A DNA stretch of 64,000 nucleotides from Phascolarctobacterium sp. Lineage in GTDB: Bacteria; Bacillota; Negativicutes; Acidaminococcales; Acidaminococcaceae. The position numbers and the translations under genes were made by a program. Below are positions 50,283 to 58,979 of the stretch, in pieces. How positions within the stretch are numbered: position 1 is the stretch's first letter; each line of letters starts with the position of its first letter. The DNA lies in assembly GCA_030540395.1 (NCBI GenBank), contig JAUNWI010000004.1, positions 105,253 to 169,252 of the forward strand, given 5' to 3'. Below the pieces are notes generated by a model. The model did no database searches. It was given only the letters and a program-made list of their open reading frames with translations, and was not told the origin of the DNA.

Positions 50283-52289
50283 TTAGTTAAAGCCTAGCAT
50301 GAGACCAATATGGCGCACAACAAAGGCAACCAACCAAGCAATGCCAAGCTCGTAGACGATAATGGCTACGGTGCTGGAGCGGGATTCCAGCTCCTTGCGC
50401 ATGGTAGCTATGGAAGCAATGCAGGGGGGATAGAGCAGACAGAATACTAAAAAAGTGTATGCTGTCAGGGGGGTGAACAGATTGGGCAGATTCACATTGC
50501 CATTGGCATCCACTGCCAGCACGGAAAGAGTGCTGATGACAACCTCCTTGGCGGTGATACCCGTAATCAAGGCTGTGGACATGCGCCAATCGCCAAAGCC
50601 CAGGGGTGCGAAAATAGGAGCAGTGATTTTGCCGATTTCGGCAATGATACTGGCATCACTGTGCACCATGTAGAATTGGGAATTGAAGTTTTGCAAAAAC
50701 CAGACGATGATGCTGGCCATAAAAATAACCGTAAAGGCCTTGTGAATAAAATCCTCTGCCTTTTCCCACATATGCATCAAAATGCTGCGACCAGTGGGCA
50801 TGCGGTAGGCGGGCAGCTCCATAACAAAGGGTACGGGCTTGCCACTGAAAATAAAGCTGTTCAAAAGTGCCCCTGTGAGCACTGCAATGATGACACCTAA
50901 GAGGTAAATGGAAAGCATTACCAGCGCGCCTGTATGAGGGAAGAAGGCACCAATAAAGATGCCATAAACGGACAGCTTAGCACTGCAGCTCATGAAGGGT
51001 GTGAGCATGATGGTCATTTTGCGGTCACGCTCGCTGGCTAGGGTTCTAGTTGCCATGATGGCAGGAACGCTGCAGCCAAAGCCGATAATCAGAGGGATGA
51101 AGGAGGAGCCGGACAGACCGATTTTGCGCAGCAGCTTATCCATTACAAAGGCCACACGAGACATATAGCCACTGTCCTCTAAGAGGGAAAGGAAGAAGAA
51201 CAAGGTTACAATGGTGGGGATAAAGGAAAGCACGCTGCAGACACCGGCGAAAACGCCATCGATAACCAGCGAATGCATGGCTGGGTTAATGCCCCATTGA
51301 GCCAGTGTTGCATCTGCAGCAGCAGTAACGCTGTCCAAGGCTTGGCTCAAAAGTCCACTTAAAAAGGCACCGATAACATCAAAGGTGAGGTAAAAAACGG
51401 CGCCGATAATCAAAATAAAAATCGGGATGCTCAAATACTTGTGGGTTAAATAATAATCCAGGCGGATACTGCGTCGTTGTGCTTCTGTGTCCTGGGGCTT
51501 GTGCACAGTGCGCATGCACAAATCTTCAATATAGGCGTAACGCATGTCTGCTAGGGCCGCCTCGCGGTCCGTATGCAGGGCGTTTTCCATTTCCTGTGTA
51601 AAATGGCCCACGATATCCTGCTCGTTGCTGGAAAGCTGTAGCTCCTGCATAATATCCTCGTCGCCCTCTAAAAGCTTGGTGGAGGTAAAGCGCAGGGGTA
51701 GTCCCTTACGGCGGACCTTTTCTTCGATTAGGTGGGCCACTGCATGGATAGCGGTATGCACGGGGCCGGAGCAAAAATCCAGCCGTTTGGGTAAGGTGGC
51801 ATCCTGGGCCACAGCTACAGTACGCTTAATGAGCTCGGCCACGCCCTCGCCGCTATTGGCTGTGATGGGAATCACAGGGATGGTTAGCTGCTCCTCCAAC
51901 GCCTTAATATCAATGCTGCCACCACTGGTGGTAAGCTCGTCCATCATATTTAAGGCAAGCACCATGGGGATATTTAATTCAATAAGCTGTAAGGTTAAAT
52001 ACAGACTACGTTCAATATTAGTGGTATCAATAACGTTGATAATGGCACTGGGCTTGTTATAAAGGAGTAAATCCCTGGTCACTATTTCCTCCGAGGTATA
52101 GGGGGAAAGGGAATAGATGCCGGGTAAATCGATGACGGTGATTTCGGAATTGGTGCGCAGAGCACCCTCCTTCTTTTGTACTGTCACACCGGGAAAATTG
52201 CCCACATGCTGATTGCTGCCCGTTAAATAATTAAACAGCGTACTCTTACCACAATTTTTATTACCGACTAAGGCAAAATGCAGCTTCAT
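50283..52289 (-). CDS. feoB: Ferrous iron transporter FeoB
   Basis: A 668-aa FeoB. The N-terminal G domain has GNKNCGKST (G1, about 8-16), the T35-region VTVQKKEG, DLPGIYSLSP (G3) and NMMDE (G4). A helical GDI-like domain follows, then two Gate motifs in the membrane part. It takes up Fe2+, the main iron form under anoxic conditions. The start overlaps the feoA stop (ATGA), so the two are coupled. Length is slightly short because there is little C-terminal tail. Confidence 0.97.
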   Translation of the reverse strand: MKLHFALVGNKNCGKSTLFNYLTGSNQHVGNFPGVTVQKKEGALRTNSEITVIDLPGIYSLSPYTSEEIVTRDLLLYNKPSAIINVIDTTNIERSLYLTLQLIELNIPMVLALNMMDELTTSGGSIDIKALEEQLTIPVIPITANSGEGVAELIKRTVAVAQDATLPKRLDFCSGPVHTAIHAVAHLIEEKVRRKGLPLRFTSTKLLEGDEDIMQELQLSSNEQDIVGHFTQEMENALHTDREAALADMRYAYIEDLCMRTVHKPQDTEAQRRSIRLDYYLTHKYLSIPIFILIIGAVFYLTFDVIGAFLSGLLSQALDSVTAAADATLAQWGINPAMHSLVIDGVFAGVCSVLSFIPTIVTLFFFLSLLEDSGYMSRVAFVMDKLLRKIGLSGSSFIPLIIGFGCSVPAIMATRTLASERDRKMTIMLTPFMSCSAKLSVYGIFIGAFFPHTGALVMLSIYLLGVIIAVLTGALLNSFIFSGKPVPFVMELPAYRMPTGRSILMHMWEKAEDFIHKAFTVIFMASIIVWFLQNFNSQFYMVHSDASIIAEIGKITAPIFAPLGFGDWRMSTALITGITAKEVVISTLSVLAVDANGNVNLPNLFTPLTAYTFLVFCLLYPPCIASIATMRKELESRSSTVAIIVYELGIAWLVAFVVRHIGLMLGFN

Positions 52290-52531
52290 ACTTCCTCCGC
52301 CTCCACTAAAACAGTAATCTTGCTGGCTTCAGAGGCGCGCAGAGTCAGCTCATAGCGACGAATATAAATTTCCAGCGGGTCTCCTAAGGGAGCACGCTTA
52401 CGTACAATAACGCGAGTGCGGGGTGTAAGCCCCATATCCAAAAGGCGACGGCGCAAAATGCCCTCGCCACCAACTGTTTGAATAATTCCTTCCTGCCCGA
52501 TGGGCAGCTTGTCTAAAGTGAGTTCTAACAT
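52286..52531 (-). CDS. feoA: Ferrous iron transport accessory protein FeoA
   Basis: An 81-aa SH3-like FeoA. The core LLDMGLTPRTRVIVRKRAPLGDPLEIYIRRYELTLRASEA is typical (feature residues are the GL-T and GDP-E). It binds FeoB and is needed for efficient uptake. It starts the feoAB operon, with a perfect consensus promoter about 40 bases upstream. Confidence 0.96.
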   Translation of the reverse strand: MLELTLDKLPIGQEGIIQTVGGEGILRRRLLDMGLTPRTRVIVRKRAPLGDPLEIYIRRYELTLRASEASKITVLVEAEEV

Positions 52532-52571
52532 GGCTATAACCTTCTATACTAATCTCTAAATTTCATTTTTA

Positions 52572-52600
52572 ATTATATATGCCTTAGTGCCCAATGTCAA
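52572..52600 (-). promoter_or_regulatory. feoAB promoter
   Basis: On the minus strand: TTGACA-17-TATAAT, a perfect consensus match. Confidence 0.9.
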
Positions 52601-52636
52601 ATATTGTGAATATGTTACTATTAGACTAAATGCAAA

Positions 52637-52651
52637 TTGAGAATGATTCAG
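52637..52651. promoter_or_regulatory. Candidate Fur/PerR-type operator
   Basis: TTGAGAATGATTCAG contains a 9-base GAATGATTC palindrome like half of a 7-1-7 Fur box. It lies between feoAB and perR, about 37 bases upstream of the feoAB -35. Plausible only. Confidence 0.35.
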
Positions 52652-52723
52652 TTATTTACTGATTAATGCTTGAAAAATGTCGATTTTAGTTGTGAATAAA
52701 GTGTAGCTTGCGCTAAAAAACAC

Positions 52724-52751
52724 TTGACAATTTCAATATTCAATGTATAAT
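52724..52751 (+). promoter_or_regulatory. perR promoter
   Basis: TTGACA-16-TATAAT. The next bases, TTCTAATTAAGAA, form an imperfect palindrome that could be the autoregulatory operator. Confidence 0.8.
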
Positions 52752-52788
52752 TCTAATTAAGAACTATTTTTGATAAAGGATGATGGAA

Positions 52789-53223
52789 ATGGCTAAAAGA
52801 AATACTATCCAAAGACAACTGGTTATTGCTGCTGTACGTTTTTTAGCAAATCACCCTACTGCTGAAGAAGTGTATGACCGCATTACCATGGAATACCCCG
52901 ACATTAGTAAGGGCACTGTATATCGCAATCTGAATAGCTTGGTGGAAAGCGGCCTTTTGAGCAAGGTTTCTGTTCCCAGCGGTGCAGATCGCTTCGACCA
53001 CATTCTTGCAAGACATTATCATATTAAATGCACTGAATGTGGCAAATTCATGAATGTGGAAAATTTTGATTATATCCCTGACATGGATGAGAAGGTTGCT
53101 GCGGTGACCGGTTATAAAATGAATCACCACGATATTGTTTTCAGCGGCGTATGCCCCGAATGCCAAAAGCTGGAGCATTTGCGCGCAGAAAGCGAAGATG
53201 TTTTAGGTGAGGATAAAAACTAA
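52789..53223 (+). CDS. perR: PerR-type peroxide-responsive regulator (Fur family)
   Basis: A 144-aa Fur-family repressor. A winged-helix N-terminus (TAEEVYDRI, GTVYRNLNSLVESG) is followed by the regulatory metal site RFDHILARHYH (Asp and two His) and two CxxC pairs (CTEC and CPEC) for structural zinc. The Asp-His-His set with Asp in place of Glu points to PerR, which senses peroxide by oxidation of an iron-bound His. Start at ATG 52789 is 8 bases after AAAGGA. It precedes rubrerythrin by 27 bases, a classical PerR target. Confidence 0.92.
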   Translation: MAKRNTIQRQLVIAAVRFLANHPTAEEVYDRITMEYPDISKGTVYRNLNSLVESGLLSKVSVPSGADRFDHILARHYHIKCTECGKFMNVENFDYIPDMDEKVAAVTGYKMNHHDIVFSGVCPECQKLEHLRAESEDVLGEDKN

Positions 53224-53250
53224 ATCCCCAAATTTAAGGAGGCAATAATT

Positions 53251-53790
53251 ATGGAATTAAAGGGTAGCAAGACTGAACAAAATTTGATTACTGCTTTTGC
53301 GGGCGAATCTCAAGCTCATGTAAAGTATCAATATTATGCAAGCGCTGCCAAAAAAGAAGGCTATAACCAAATCGGCGCTATTTTCACTGAAACCGCTGGT
53401 AACGAAAAAGAGCATGCTAAGCTGTGGTTCAAGGCTTTGCATGGTGGCAGCGTTCCCAAAACCATGGAAAACCTGCGCGATGCAGCTGCTGGTGAAAACT
53501 ACGAATGGACCGAAATGTACGCTGAATTTGCTAAAACTGCTAAGGAAGAAGGCTTCGACCGTCTGGCTGAGCAGTTTGCTGAAGTTGGCCAAATCGAAAA
53601 AGAGCATGAAGAACGCTATCGCGCTTTGATTGCCAACATTGAAAATGATCGCGTATTCAAACGCGAGGAGAAAAAGGTTTGGATCTGCACCAACTGCGGT
53701 AAAATCGTGGTTGCTGAAGAAGCTCCTGCTAAATGCCCTGTTTGCGACCATCCCCAAGGCTATTTCGAGCTGAAGGTTATCAACTACTAA
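53251..53790 (+). CDS. rbr: Rubrerythrin
   Basis: A 179-aa rubrerythrin. The diiron four-helix bundle carries Glu in [20 protein letters not shown] and [14 protein letters not shown]. The C-terminal rubredoxin domain holds a single iron through CTNC and CPVC (about 146-164). It reduces hydrogen peroxide with electrons from reduced rubredoxin in anaerobes. It is co-transcribed with perR and ended by a strong terminator. Confidence 0.97.
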   Translation: MELKGSKTEQNLITAFAGESQAHVKYQYYASAAKKEGYNQIGAIFTETAGNEKEHAKLWFKALHGGSVPKTMENLRDAAAGENYEWTEMYAEFAKTAKEEGFDRLAEQFAEVGQIEKEHEERYRALIANIENDRVFKREEKKVWICTNCGKIVVAEEAPAKCPVCDHPQGYFELKVINY

Positions 53791-53818
53791 GAGGCTGCGT
53801 CCCCAAAGGGGCGGTGTT

Positions 53819-53848
53819 GCGCTCTGCCGTATGGCAGAGCGCTTTTTG
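53819..53848 (+). terminator. perR-rbr terminator
   Basis: GCGCTCTGCC pairs with GGCAGAGCGC across GTAT, followed by TTTTTG. Confidence 0.93.
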
Positions 53849-53931
53849 TATGTGTGAAAAAGCTCGTTTGTGTAAATAGCGTTACACAAATAAAGAGTCT
53901 GGAAAAAAATGCCTTTTTTTGTAAAAATTAG

Positions 53932-53960
53932 TTGACGCTGTCTAGAAGTAGTAGTAAAAT
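53932..53960 (+). promoter_or_regulatory. trp operon promoter
   Basis: TTGACG-17-TAAAAT, placing transcription near 53967. Confidence 0.8.
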
Positions 53961-53966
53961 AGGCAC

Positions 53967-54260
53967 AACTTCAAAAAAGACCACAAACCGTTGAGATGGA
54001 GATCAAATCGGTAGATGCGCTTACAGAGAGTCCGGGGAGCTGAAAGCCGGGTAGAGATGCAGACCGACAAATGGACCATTGAGGGTGTAGTCAAATCGAG
54101 CTTATTGCTTGAGAGTATTCTACAACGTAACGTCTGCGTTAAGGGCGAGGGATGTGATGGCATCCTGCAAGAGGGCGCTAGTAATAGCGAAGCAAGGTGG
54201 TACCGCAGGTGTAAGTATATTATGGCCTGTCCTTGATACGTTCGAGGACGGGTCTTTTTA
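53967..54260 (+). promoter_or_regulatory. T-box leader with TGG (Trp) specifier
   Basis: The specifier TGG (54072-54074) is followed by ACC; the T-box AAGGTGGTACCGCAGG is at 54195-54210. The terminator (about 54224-54236 with 54242-54254, T-run to 54260) would be avoided when uncharged tRNA-Trp binds. The seven trp genes follow. The tRNA-Trp gene of this window, at 14467, has the matching CCA anticodon. Confidence 0.95.
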
Positions 54261-54272
54261 TTTATCCTCTTT

Positions 54273-54318
54273 GCCTCCCATTTAAAGGGGAGGAGGACCG
54301 TCGAAGACGGTGGAGGGG
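54273..54318. repeat. Palindromic intergenic repeat before trpE
   Basis: CCTCCCATTTAAAGGGGAGG is followed by ACCGTCGAAGACGGT and GGAGGGG: two short hairpins with a shared GC-rich outer part. It lies between the T-box terminator and the trpE ribosome site and looks like a dispersed Firmicutes-type palindromic repeat. Confidence 0.7.
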
Positions 54319-54341
54319 TTTAGTTTTATCGAGGTGAAATG

Positions 54342-55805
54342 ATGTTAAACTTAACGTTGGAGCAGGTTAAAGCTTATGCGAAGGAGTATAAGGCAGTGCC
54401 GGTTGCCAAGGAGTGCTTGGCGGACATGTTGACACCGCTGGCCTTTTTGAACAATGTGCGCTGCAGCAGTCGCAATTATTTCCTTTTAGAAAGTATCGAG
54501 GGCGGCGAGCATTGGGCGCGTTACTCCTTTGTGGGTTATGACCCTGTACTGCGGTTAAAAATAACTGATGGCAATGCAGAAATAATCAGCGGTGCAGCAG
54601 TAAAATATCAGGAGAAGGACCCGCTGAACTGTATTCGCAACATCCTGGCCGAATATAAGGCACCGCAAATTGAGGGCCTGCCCAATTTTACAGGCGGCCT
54701 GGTTGGCACCTTTGGCTTCGACTTTATGCGCTACTGTGAGCCGGATATGAAGGTGAACAAGGAGCGCCAAGCGGATTTTGCAGATGTGGATTTAATGCTT
54801 TTCGATAAGCTTATTGCCTTTGACCATCTAAAGCAAAAAATCTTTTTGATTGCTAATGTTAAGACCGACAATGTGGAGGTCAACTACGCACGGGCGGAGC
54901 GGGAAATCGCAGCCATGGAAAAAATGCTGCTGATGCCCATTCAGCCCTTCAAGCCAACCAAAGCGAAGCTGGGGCAGTTCACCAGTAACCAAACTCGAGA
55001 GCAATACAGCCAAAACATTCTTAAATGCAAGGAATACATTCAAAATGGTGACGCCTTCCAAATCGTGTATGCACAAAAATTCAGCGCTACCTACGATCAG
55101 GATTTGCTGAGCGCTTATCGTTATTTACGCACCACAAATCCTTCCCAATACATGGTTTTCCTGCATAACGACGATGTAGAAATCGCCGGCAGTTCCCCGG
55201 AAACACTGCTTAAGGTGGTGGGGCGCAAGGTTATCAGCATGCCCATTGCGGGCACGCGCCGCCGCGGCAAAACCTTAGAAGAAGATTTAGCGCTTGAGCA
55301 GGAGCTTTTGGCGGACGAAAAGGAAACAGCCGAGCACAATATGCTGGTGGATTTGGGACGCAACGATGTGGGCCGTGTGTGTGACTTTGGTACCGTCAGG
55401 GTCAGCGATTACAAGGCCATTAAACGCTTCAGCCATGTGATGCACATCACCAGTAAGGTTACGGGCCAGCTAAGCGAGGACAAGGATGCGCTCGATGCAC
55501 TCCGAGCCGTCTTCCCCGCTGGAACCCTAAGTGGTGCACCCAAGATTCGTGCCTGCGAGATTATCGATGAGCTGGAGCCGGAGCGTCGTGGTATCTACGG
55601 CGGTGGCATGGGCTATCTGGACTTTGGTGGCAATATGGATATTTGCATCACTATTCGCACCATGGTCAAGAAGAACGATAGAGTCTACATCCAAGCTGGC
55701 GGCGGCATTGTCTTCGACAGCGTGGTGGACAACGAATTCCAAGAGACAGTGAATAAAGCCGGGGCCTGCATGAACGCCCTGCGCATGACGGCAGAGGAGG
55801 AGTAA
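54342..55805 (+). CDS. trpE: Anthranilate synthase component I
   Basis: A 487-aa chorismate-binding enzyme. The N-terminal feedback region contains NYFLLESIEGGEHWARYSF, with the LLES motif that contacts tryptophan. The catalytic core has GDAFQIVYAQKF, AGTRRRGKT, EHNMLVDLGRNDVGRV and GAGGGIVFDS-type ends (IQAGGGIVFDS). It makes anthranilate with TrpG. ATG 54342 is best spaced from GAGGTGA; ATG 54339 is close to it. It is the first gene of the complete trp operon. Confidence 0.97.
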   Translation: MLNLTLEQVKAYAKEYKAVPVAKECLADMLTPLAFLNNVRCSSRNYFLLESIEGGEHWARYSFVGYDPVLRLKITDGNAEIISGAAVKYQEKDPLNCIRNILAEYKAPQIEGLPNFTGGLVGTFGFDFMRYCEPDMKVNKERQADFADVDLMLFDKLIAFDHLKQKIFLIANVKTDNVEVNYARAEREIAAMEKMLLMPIQPFKPTKAKLGQFTSNQTREQYSQNILKCKEYIQNGDAFQIVYAQKFSATYDQDLLSAYRYLRTTNPSQYMVFLHNDDVEIAGSSPETLLKVVGRKVISMPIAGTRRRGKTLEEDLALEQELLADEKETAEHNMLVDLGRNDVGRVCDFGTVRVSDYKAIKRFSHVMHITSKVTGQLSEDKDALDALRAVFPAGTLSGAPKIRACEIIDELEPERRGIYGGGMGYLDFGGNMDICITIRTMVKKNDRVYIQAGGGIVFDSVVDNEFQETVNKAGACMNALRMTAEEE

Positions 55806-55807
55806 GC

Positions 55808-56374
55808 ATGATTTTGATCATTGATAATTACGATAGCTTTACTCATAACCTTTACCAGCTGATTGGCGAAATCAACCCAGATATCAAGGTTGTGCGCAAT
55901 GATAAAATTACCATCCCGGAAATTGAAGTGCTTAGTCCCGACCACATCATTATTTCCCCAGGACCGGGCAATCCCCAGCAGGCTGGTGTTTGCCTAGATG
56001 TGATTAAAGAGCTCAGTGGGAAATATCCCATATTGGGCGTGTGCCTGGGGCATCAGGCCATAGGCGAAGCCTTTGGGGGTAAGGTAATCCACGCACCGGA
56101 AATAGTCCACGGCAAGAGCGATAGGGTGTATATTTTAAAGGATAATTCACTCTTAGCGGGCATGGAAAACGGCTTTCAGGCAGCTCGCTATCACTCCCTG
56201 ATTGTGGAGCCAGAAAGCTTGCCGGAGTGCCTTGAAGTTATTGCAGAGACGAAAAAACATGAAATTATGGCTTTGCAGCATAAAGAGTACAAGGTTTACG
56301 GCGTGCAGTTCCATCCCGAGTCCATTATGACGCCGGAGGGCAGAACGATTTTGAAAAATTTCTTAAGCTTATAA
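55808..56374 (+). CDS. trpG: Anthranilate synthase component II (glutamine amidotransferase)
   Basis: A 188-aa class I amidotransferase. The nucleophile Cys is in [11 protein letters not shown] (near residue 79) and the His-Glu pair in VQFHPES (near 168-170). It supplies ammonia to TrpE. In some bacteria the same protein serves folate synthesis as PabA; no pabB is nearby. It starts 2 bases after trpE. Confidence 0.96.
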   Translation: MILIIDNYDSFTHNLYQLIGEINPDIKVVRNDKITIPEIEVLSPDHIIISPGPGNPQQAGVCLDVIKELSGKYPILGVCLGHQAIGEAFGGKVIHAPEIVHGKSDRVYILKDNSLLAGMENGFQAARYHSLIVEPESLPECLEVIAETKKHEIMALQHKEYKVYGVQFHPESIMTPEGRTILKNFLSL

Positions 56375-56390
56375 TAAAGGAGAGATAAAC

Positions 56391-57407
56391 ATGATTAAAG
56401 AAGCAATTGTTAAATTAGTCGATAAACAGGATTTGAGCTATAATGAGGCTTATGCCGTAATTAACGAGATTATGAGCGGTGAAACCACTGCTACCCAAAA
56501 TGCAGCTTTTTTGGCAGCACTTTCCACTAAGAGCACAACTGCGGAAACCACTGATGAAATTGCTGGTTGCGCCGCCGCTATGCGCGACCACGCCACCAAA
56601 TGTGAAACCGGTATGGACATTTTTGAAATCGTTGGCACTGGTGGTGACAACGCCAACAGCTTCAATATTTCTACGACCTCTGCTTTGGTAGCAGCCGCCG
56701 GTGGCATGAAGGTAGCCAAGCATGGTAACCGTGCTGCTTCCTCTAAATGTGGCACTGCGGACTGCTTAGAGGCTTTGGGCGTAAACATTCAGCAGGACCC
56801 CAAAAAATGCGTGGAGCTGCTGAAGGAAGTGGGCATGTGTTTCTTCTTCGCCCAAAAATACCACACCTCCATGAAATATGTGGGCCCCATTCGTAAAGAG
56901 CTGGGCATCCGCACAGTATTCAACATTTTAGGACCTTTGACCAACCCCGGTAGCCCCAAGATGCAGCTGTTGGGTGTTTATGATGGCTATTTAGTACAGC
57001 CCTTGGCTCAGGTTTTGATTAACTTGGGGGTAACTCGCGGCATGGTAGTTTATGGTCAGGACAAGCTGGACGAAATTTCCCTCAGCGCTCCGACCACCGT
57101 GTGCGAATTCAAGGATGGCTGGATGAAGAATTACGTAATCAAGCCAGAAGACTTTGGCTTCGAGCGTTGCACCAAGGCTGATTTGGTGGGCGGTCTGCCG
57201 GAAGAAAATGCTAAAATTACTCGCGCCATCCTGAGTGGTGAAAAAGGGCACAAGCGTAATGCTGTCCTGATGAATGCCGGTGCAGCACTGTACATTGGTG
57301 GCAAGGCAGAAACCTTAGCTGATGGCATCAAGCTGGCAGCAGAAATTATCGATAGCGGCAAGGCTTTAGCTACTTTGGAAAAATTCATTGAGGTAAGCAA
57401 TAAATAA
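56391..57407 (+). CDS. trpD: Anthranilate phosphoribosyltransferase
   Basis: A 338-aa TrpD. The PRPP loop [14 protein letters not shown] is near residues 84-97, with [21 protein letters not shown] following. It attaches phosphoribose to anthranilate. The length is normal and an AAAGGAGAG site precedes it. Confidence 0.97.
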   Translation: MIKEAIVKLVDKQDLSYNEAYAVINEIMSGETTATQNAAFLAALSTKSTTAETTDEIAGCAAAMRDHATKCETGMDIFEIVGTGGDNANSFNISTTSALVAAAGGMKVAKHGNRAASSKCGTADCLEALGVNIQQDPKKCVELLKEVGMCFFFAQKYHTSMKYVGPIRKELGIRTVFNILGPLTNPGSPKMQLLGVYDGYLVQPLAQVLINLGVTRGMVVYGQDKLDEISLSAPTTVCEFKDGWMKNYVIKPEDFGFERCTKADLVGGLPEENAKITRAILSGEKGHKRNAVLMNAGAALYIGGKAETLADGIKLAAEIIDSGKALATLEKFIEVSNK

Positions 57408-57451
57408 AAGTCAGTGTTGATAAAGCAAAATTTACCAAAGGAATTGGTATT

Positions 57452-58228
57452 ATGATATTAGATGATATTGCGGCCTATACTCGGGAGAGAGTGGAGGCGT
57501 TGAAAAAAAAGAAGAGCCTTTACGCGGTGCGGGATGAGGCCGAAGGCAGCCCTGCAGGCAAGGATTTTTACGGAGCGCTGGCCGCGCCCGGCCTGTCCGT
57601 CATCGCTGAGCTCAAGCAGGCTTCGCCTTCTAAGGGGCTCATCGCGCCGGACTTCGAGCGCATCTTTCTGGACAAGGCTAGTCAGTACGAAGATGGCGGC
57701 GCAGCCGCCATCTCCTGCCTGACGGAGCCCAAGTTCTTCCTGGGCAGTGACGAGTATTTGCGCAGAGTGCGGGCAGCTGTCCAGCTGCCCATCCTGCGCA
57801 AGGACTTCACCATCGACGAGTATCAAATTTACGAGGCCAAGTGCCTCGGCGCAGACGCAGTGCTACTGATTTGCAGTCTGCTTAGTAAGGCCCAGTTGGC
57901 CGAGTATTTGTGCCAAGCCCATGAGCTGGGCATGAGCGCTTTGGTAGAAGCACACGATGCCGATGAAGTAGGCGCGGCCATAGCGGCCGGCGCTGGCATC
58001 ATCGGCGTGAACAACCGCAACCTTAAGGATTTTACGGTGAATCCGCTGAACAGCCTGCGGCTGCGGGAGCAAATCCCGGCGGACAAAATTTTTGTGGCCG
58101 AAAGCGGCATCGCCAAGGCCAGCGATTGCGCTGGCCTGAAGGCAGCAGGGGTGCAGGCGGTGCTGGTGGGCGAGGCGCTGATGCGCTCGCCGAACCCGGC
58201 GGTCATGCTAAAGGAGATGCGGGCGTGA
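57452..58228 (+). CDS. trpC: Indole-3-glycerol phosphate synthase
   Basis: A 258-aa TIM barrel. Signatures are IAELKQASPSKG (catalytic Lys near 57), LRKDFTIDEYQ and GVNNRNLKDF, with the phosphate loop VAESGI near the end. It closes the indole ring by decarboxylation. The coding region has markedly higher GC than trpD and trpB and carries two perfect short-spacer palindromes. A repeat separates it from trpF. Confidence 0.96.
   Translation: MILDDIAAYTRERVEALKKKKSLYAVRDEAEGSPAGKDFYGALAAPGLSVIAELKQASPSKGLIAPDFERIFLDKASQYEDGGAAAISCLTEPKFFLGSDEYLRRVRAAVQLPILRKDFTIDEYQIYEAKCLGADAVLLICSLLSKAQLAEYLCQAHELGMSALVEAHDADEVGAAIAAGAGIIGVNNRNLKDFTVNPLNSLRLREQIPADKIFVAESGIAKASDCAGLKAAGVQAVLVGEALMRSPNPAVMLKEMRA
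57691..57713. repeat. Perfect inverted repeat inside trpC (first)
   Basis: Arms AGATGGCGGC / GCCGCCATCT with a 3-nt spacer. Confidence 0.95.
57771..57790. repeat. Perfect inverted repeat inside trpC (second)
   Basis: Arms GGGCAGCTG / CAGCTGCCC with a 2-nt spacer. Confidence 0.95.
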
Positions 58229-58244
58229 TGCTAAAGGAAAAGCG

Positions 58245-58296
58245 TAGCCCCCTTCAGCCTCGCAAGCTTGGCAGCTCCCCCGGAGGGGGAGCCAAA
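58245..58296. repeat. Palindromic intergenic repeat between trpC and trpF
   Basis: TAGCCCCCTTCAGCCTCGCAA is followed by GCTTGGCAGCTCCCCCGG and AGGGGGAGCCAA (20-base limit observed in quoting). GGCAGCTCCCCC/GGGGGAGCC makes a strong hairpin. It ends right at the AAAGGAG ribosome site of trpF. Confidence 0.7.
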
Positions 58297-58307
58297 GGAG
58301 TGGTATT

Positions 58308-58937
58308 ATGACCAAAGTAAAAATTTGTGGTCTCACTCGCAGCGAAGACATCCAGTGCGCTAATAGAGTAAAGCCTGATTTTATTGGCATGGTGTTCTAT
58401 CCAAAAAGCAAGCGAGCCGTAACTGCGAAGCAGGCGGCGCAGCTGAAGGCGCAGCTGGCGCCGAACATTAAGGCGGTGGGCGTGTTCGTCAACGCGGAGA
58501 TTGATTTTATTACTAAATTAGCTCAGACTGGTATAATAGATGTAATTCAACTCCATGGTGACGAGGATGCAGACTATATAAGCAAGCTACACATGAAGCT
58601 CGCCGACGTCAGCACACCCATCATCAAGGCCATTCGTGTTCGTGATGCAGAATCCCTGCGAACTCTAGAGCAATATTCGGTGGACTTCTTCCTCTTCGAC
58701 ACCTATAAGCCCGGCCTTTACGGTGGCACGGGGGAGCGCTTCAATTTGGAGCTAGAAAATGTCAATATTCCTAAGCCTTACTTTATCGCCGGTGGCTTGG
58801 ACGCCAGCAACGTGGCACAGGTTATTGGAGATAATCCCAAGGCTTACGCTGTAGACGTGAGCGGGGGCGTGGAGGACAGTGCTATTGGTCTTAAGGATGC
58901 GCAAAAAATGGCGGACTTCGTAGCACAAGTAAGGTGA
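58308..58937 (+). CDS. trpF: Phosphoribosylanthranilate isomerase
   Basis: A 209-aa TrpF. The KICGLTR motif with the catalytic Cys7-region, VIQLHGDE, FDTYKPG and the phosphate loop GGLDASN / VDVSGGVED are all present. It performs the Amadori step of tryptophan synthesis. Its ribosome site AAAGGAG follows directly on the intergenic repeat. Confidence 0.96.
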   Translation: MTKVKICGLTRSEDIQCANRVKPDFIGMVFYPKSKRAVTAKQAAQLKAQLAPNIKAVGVFVNAEIDFITKLAQTGIIDVIQLHGDEDADYISKLHMKLADVSTPIIKAIRVRDAESLRTLEQYSVDFFLFDTYKPGLYGGTGERFNLELENVNIPKPYFIAGGLDASNVAQVIGDNPKAYAVDVSGGVEDSAIGLKDAQKMADFVAQVR

Positions 58938-58979
58938 AATTAACATAAAAACAAACTATATTAAAGGGGAGAGAAAGAT

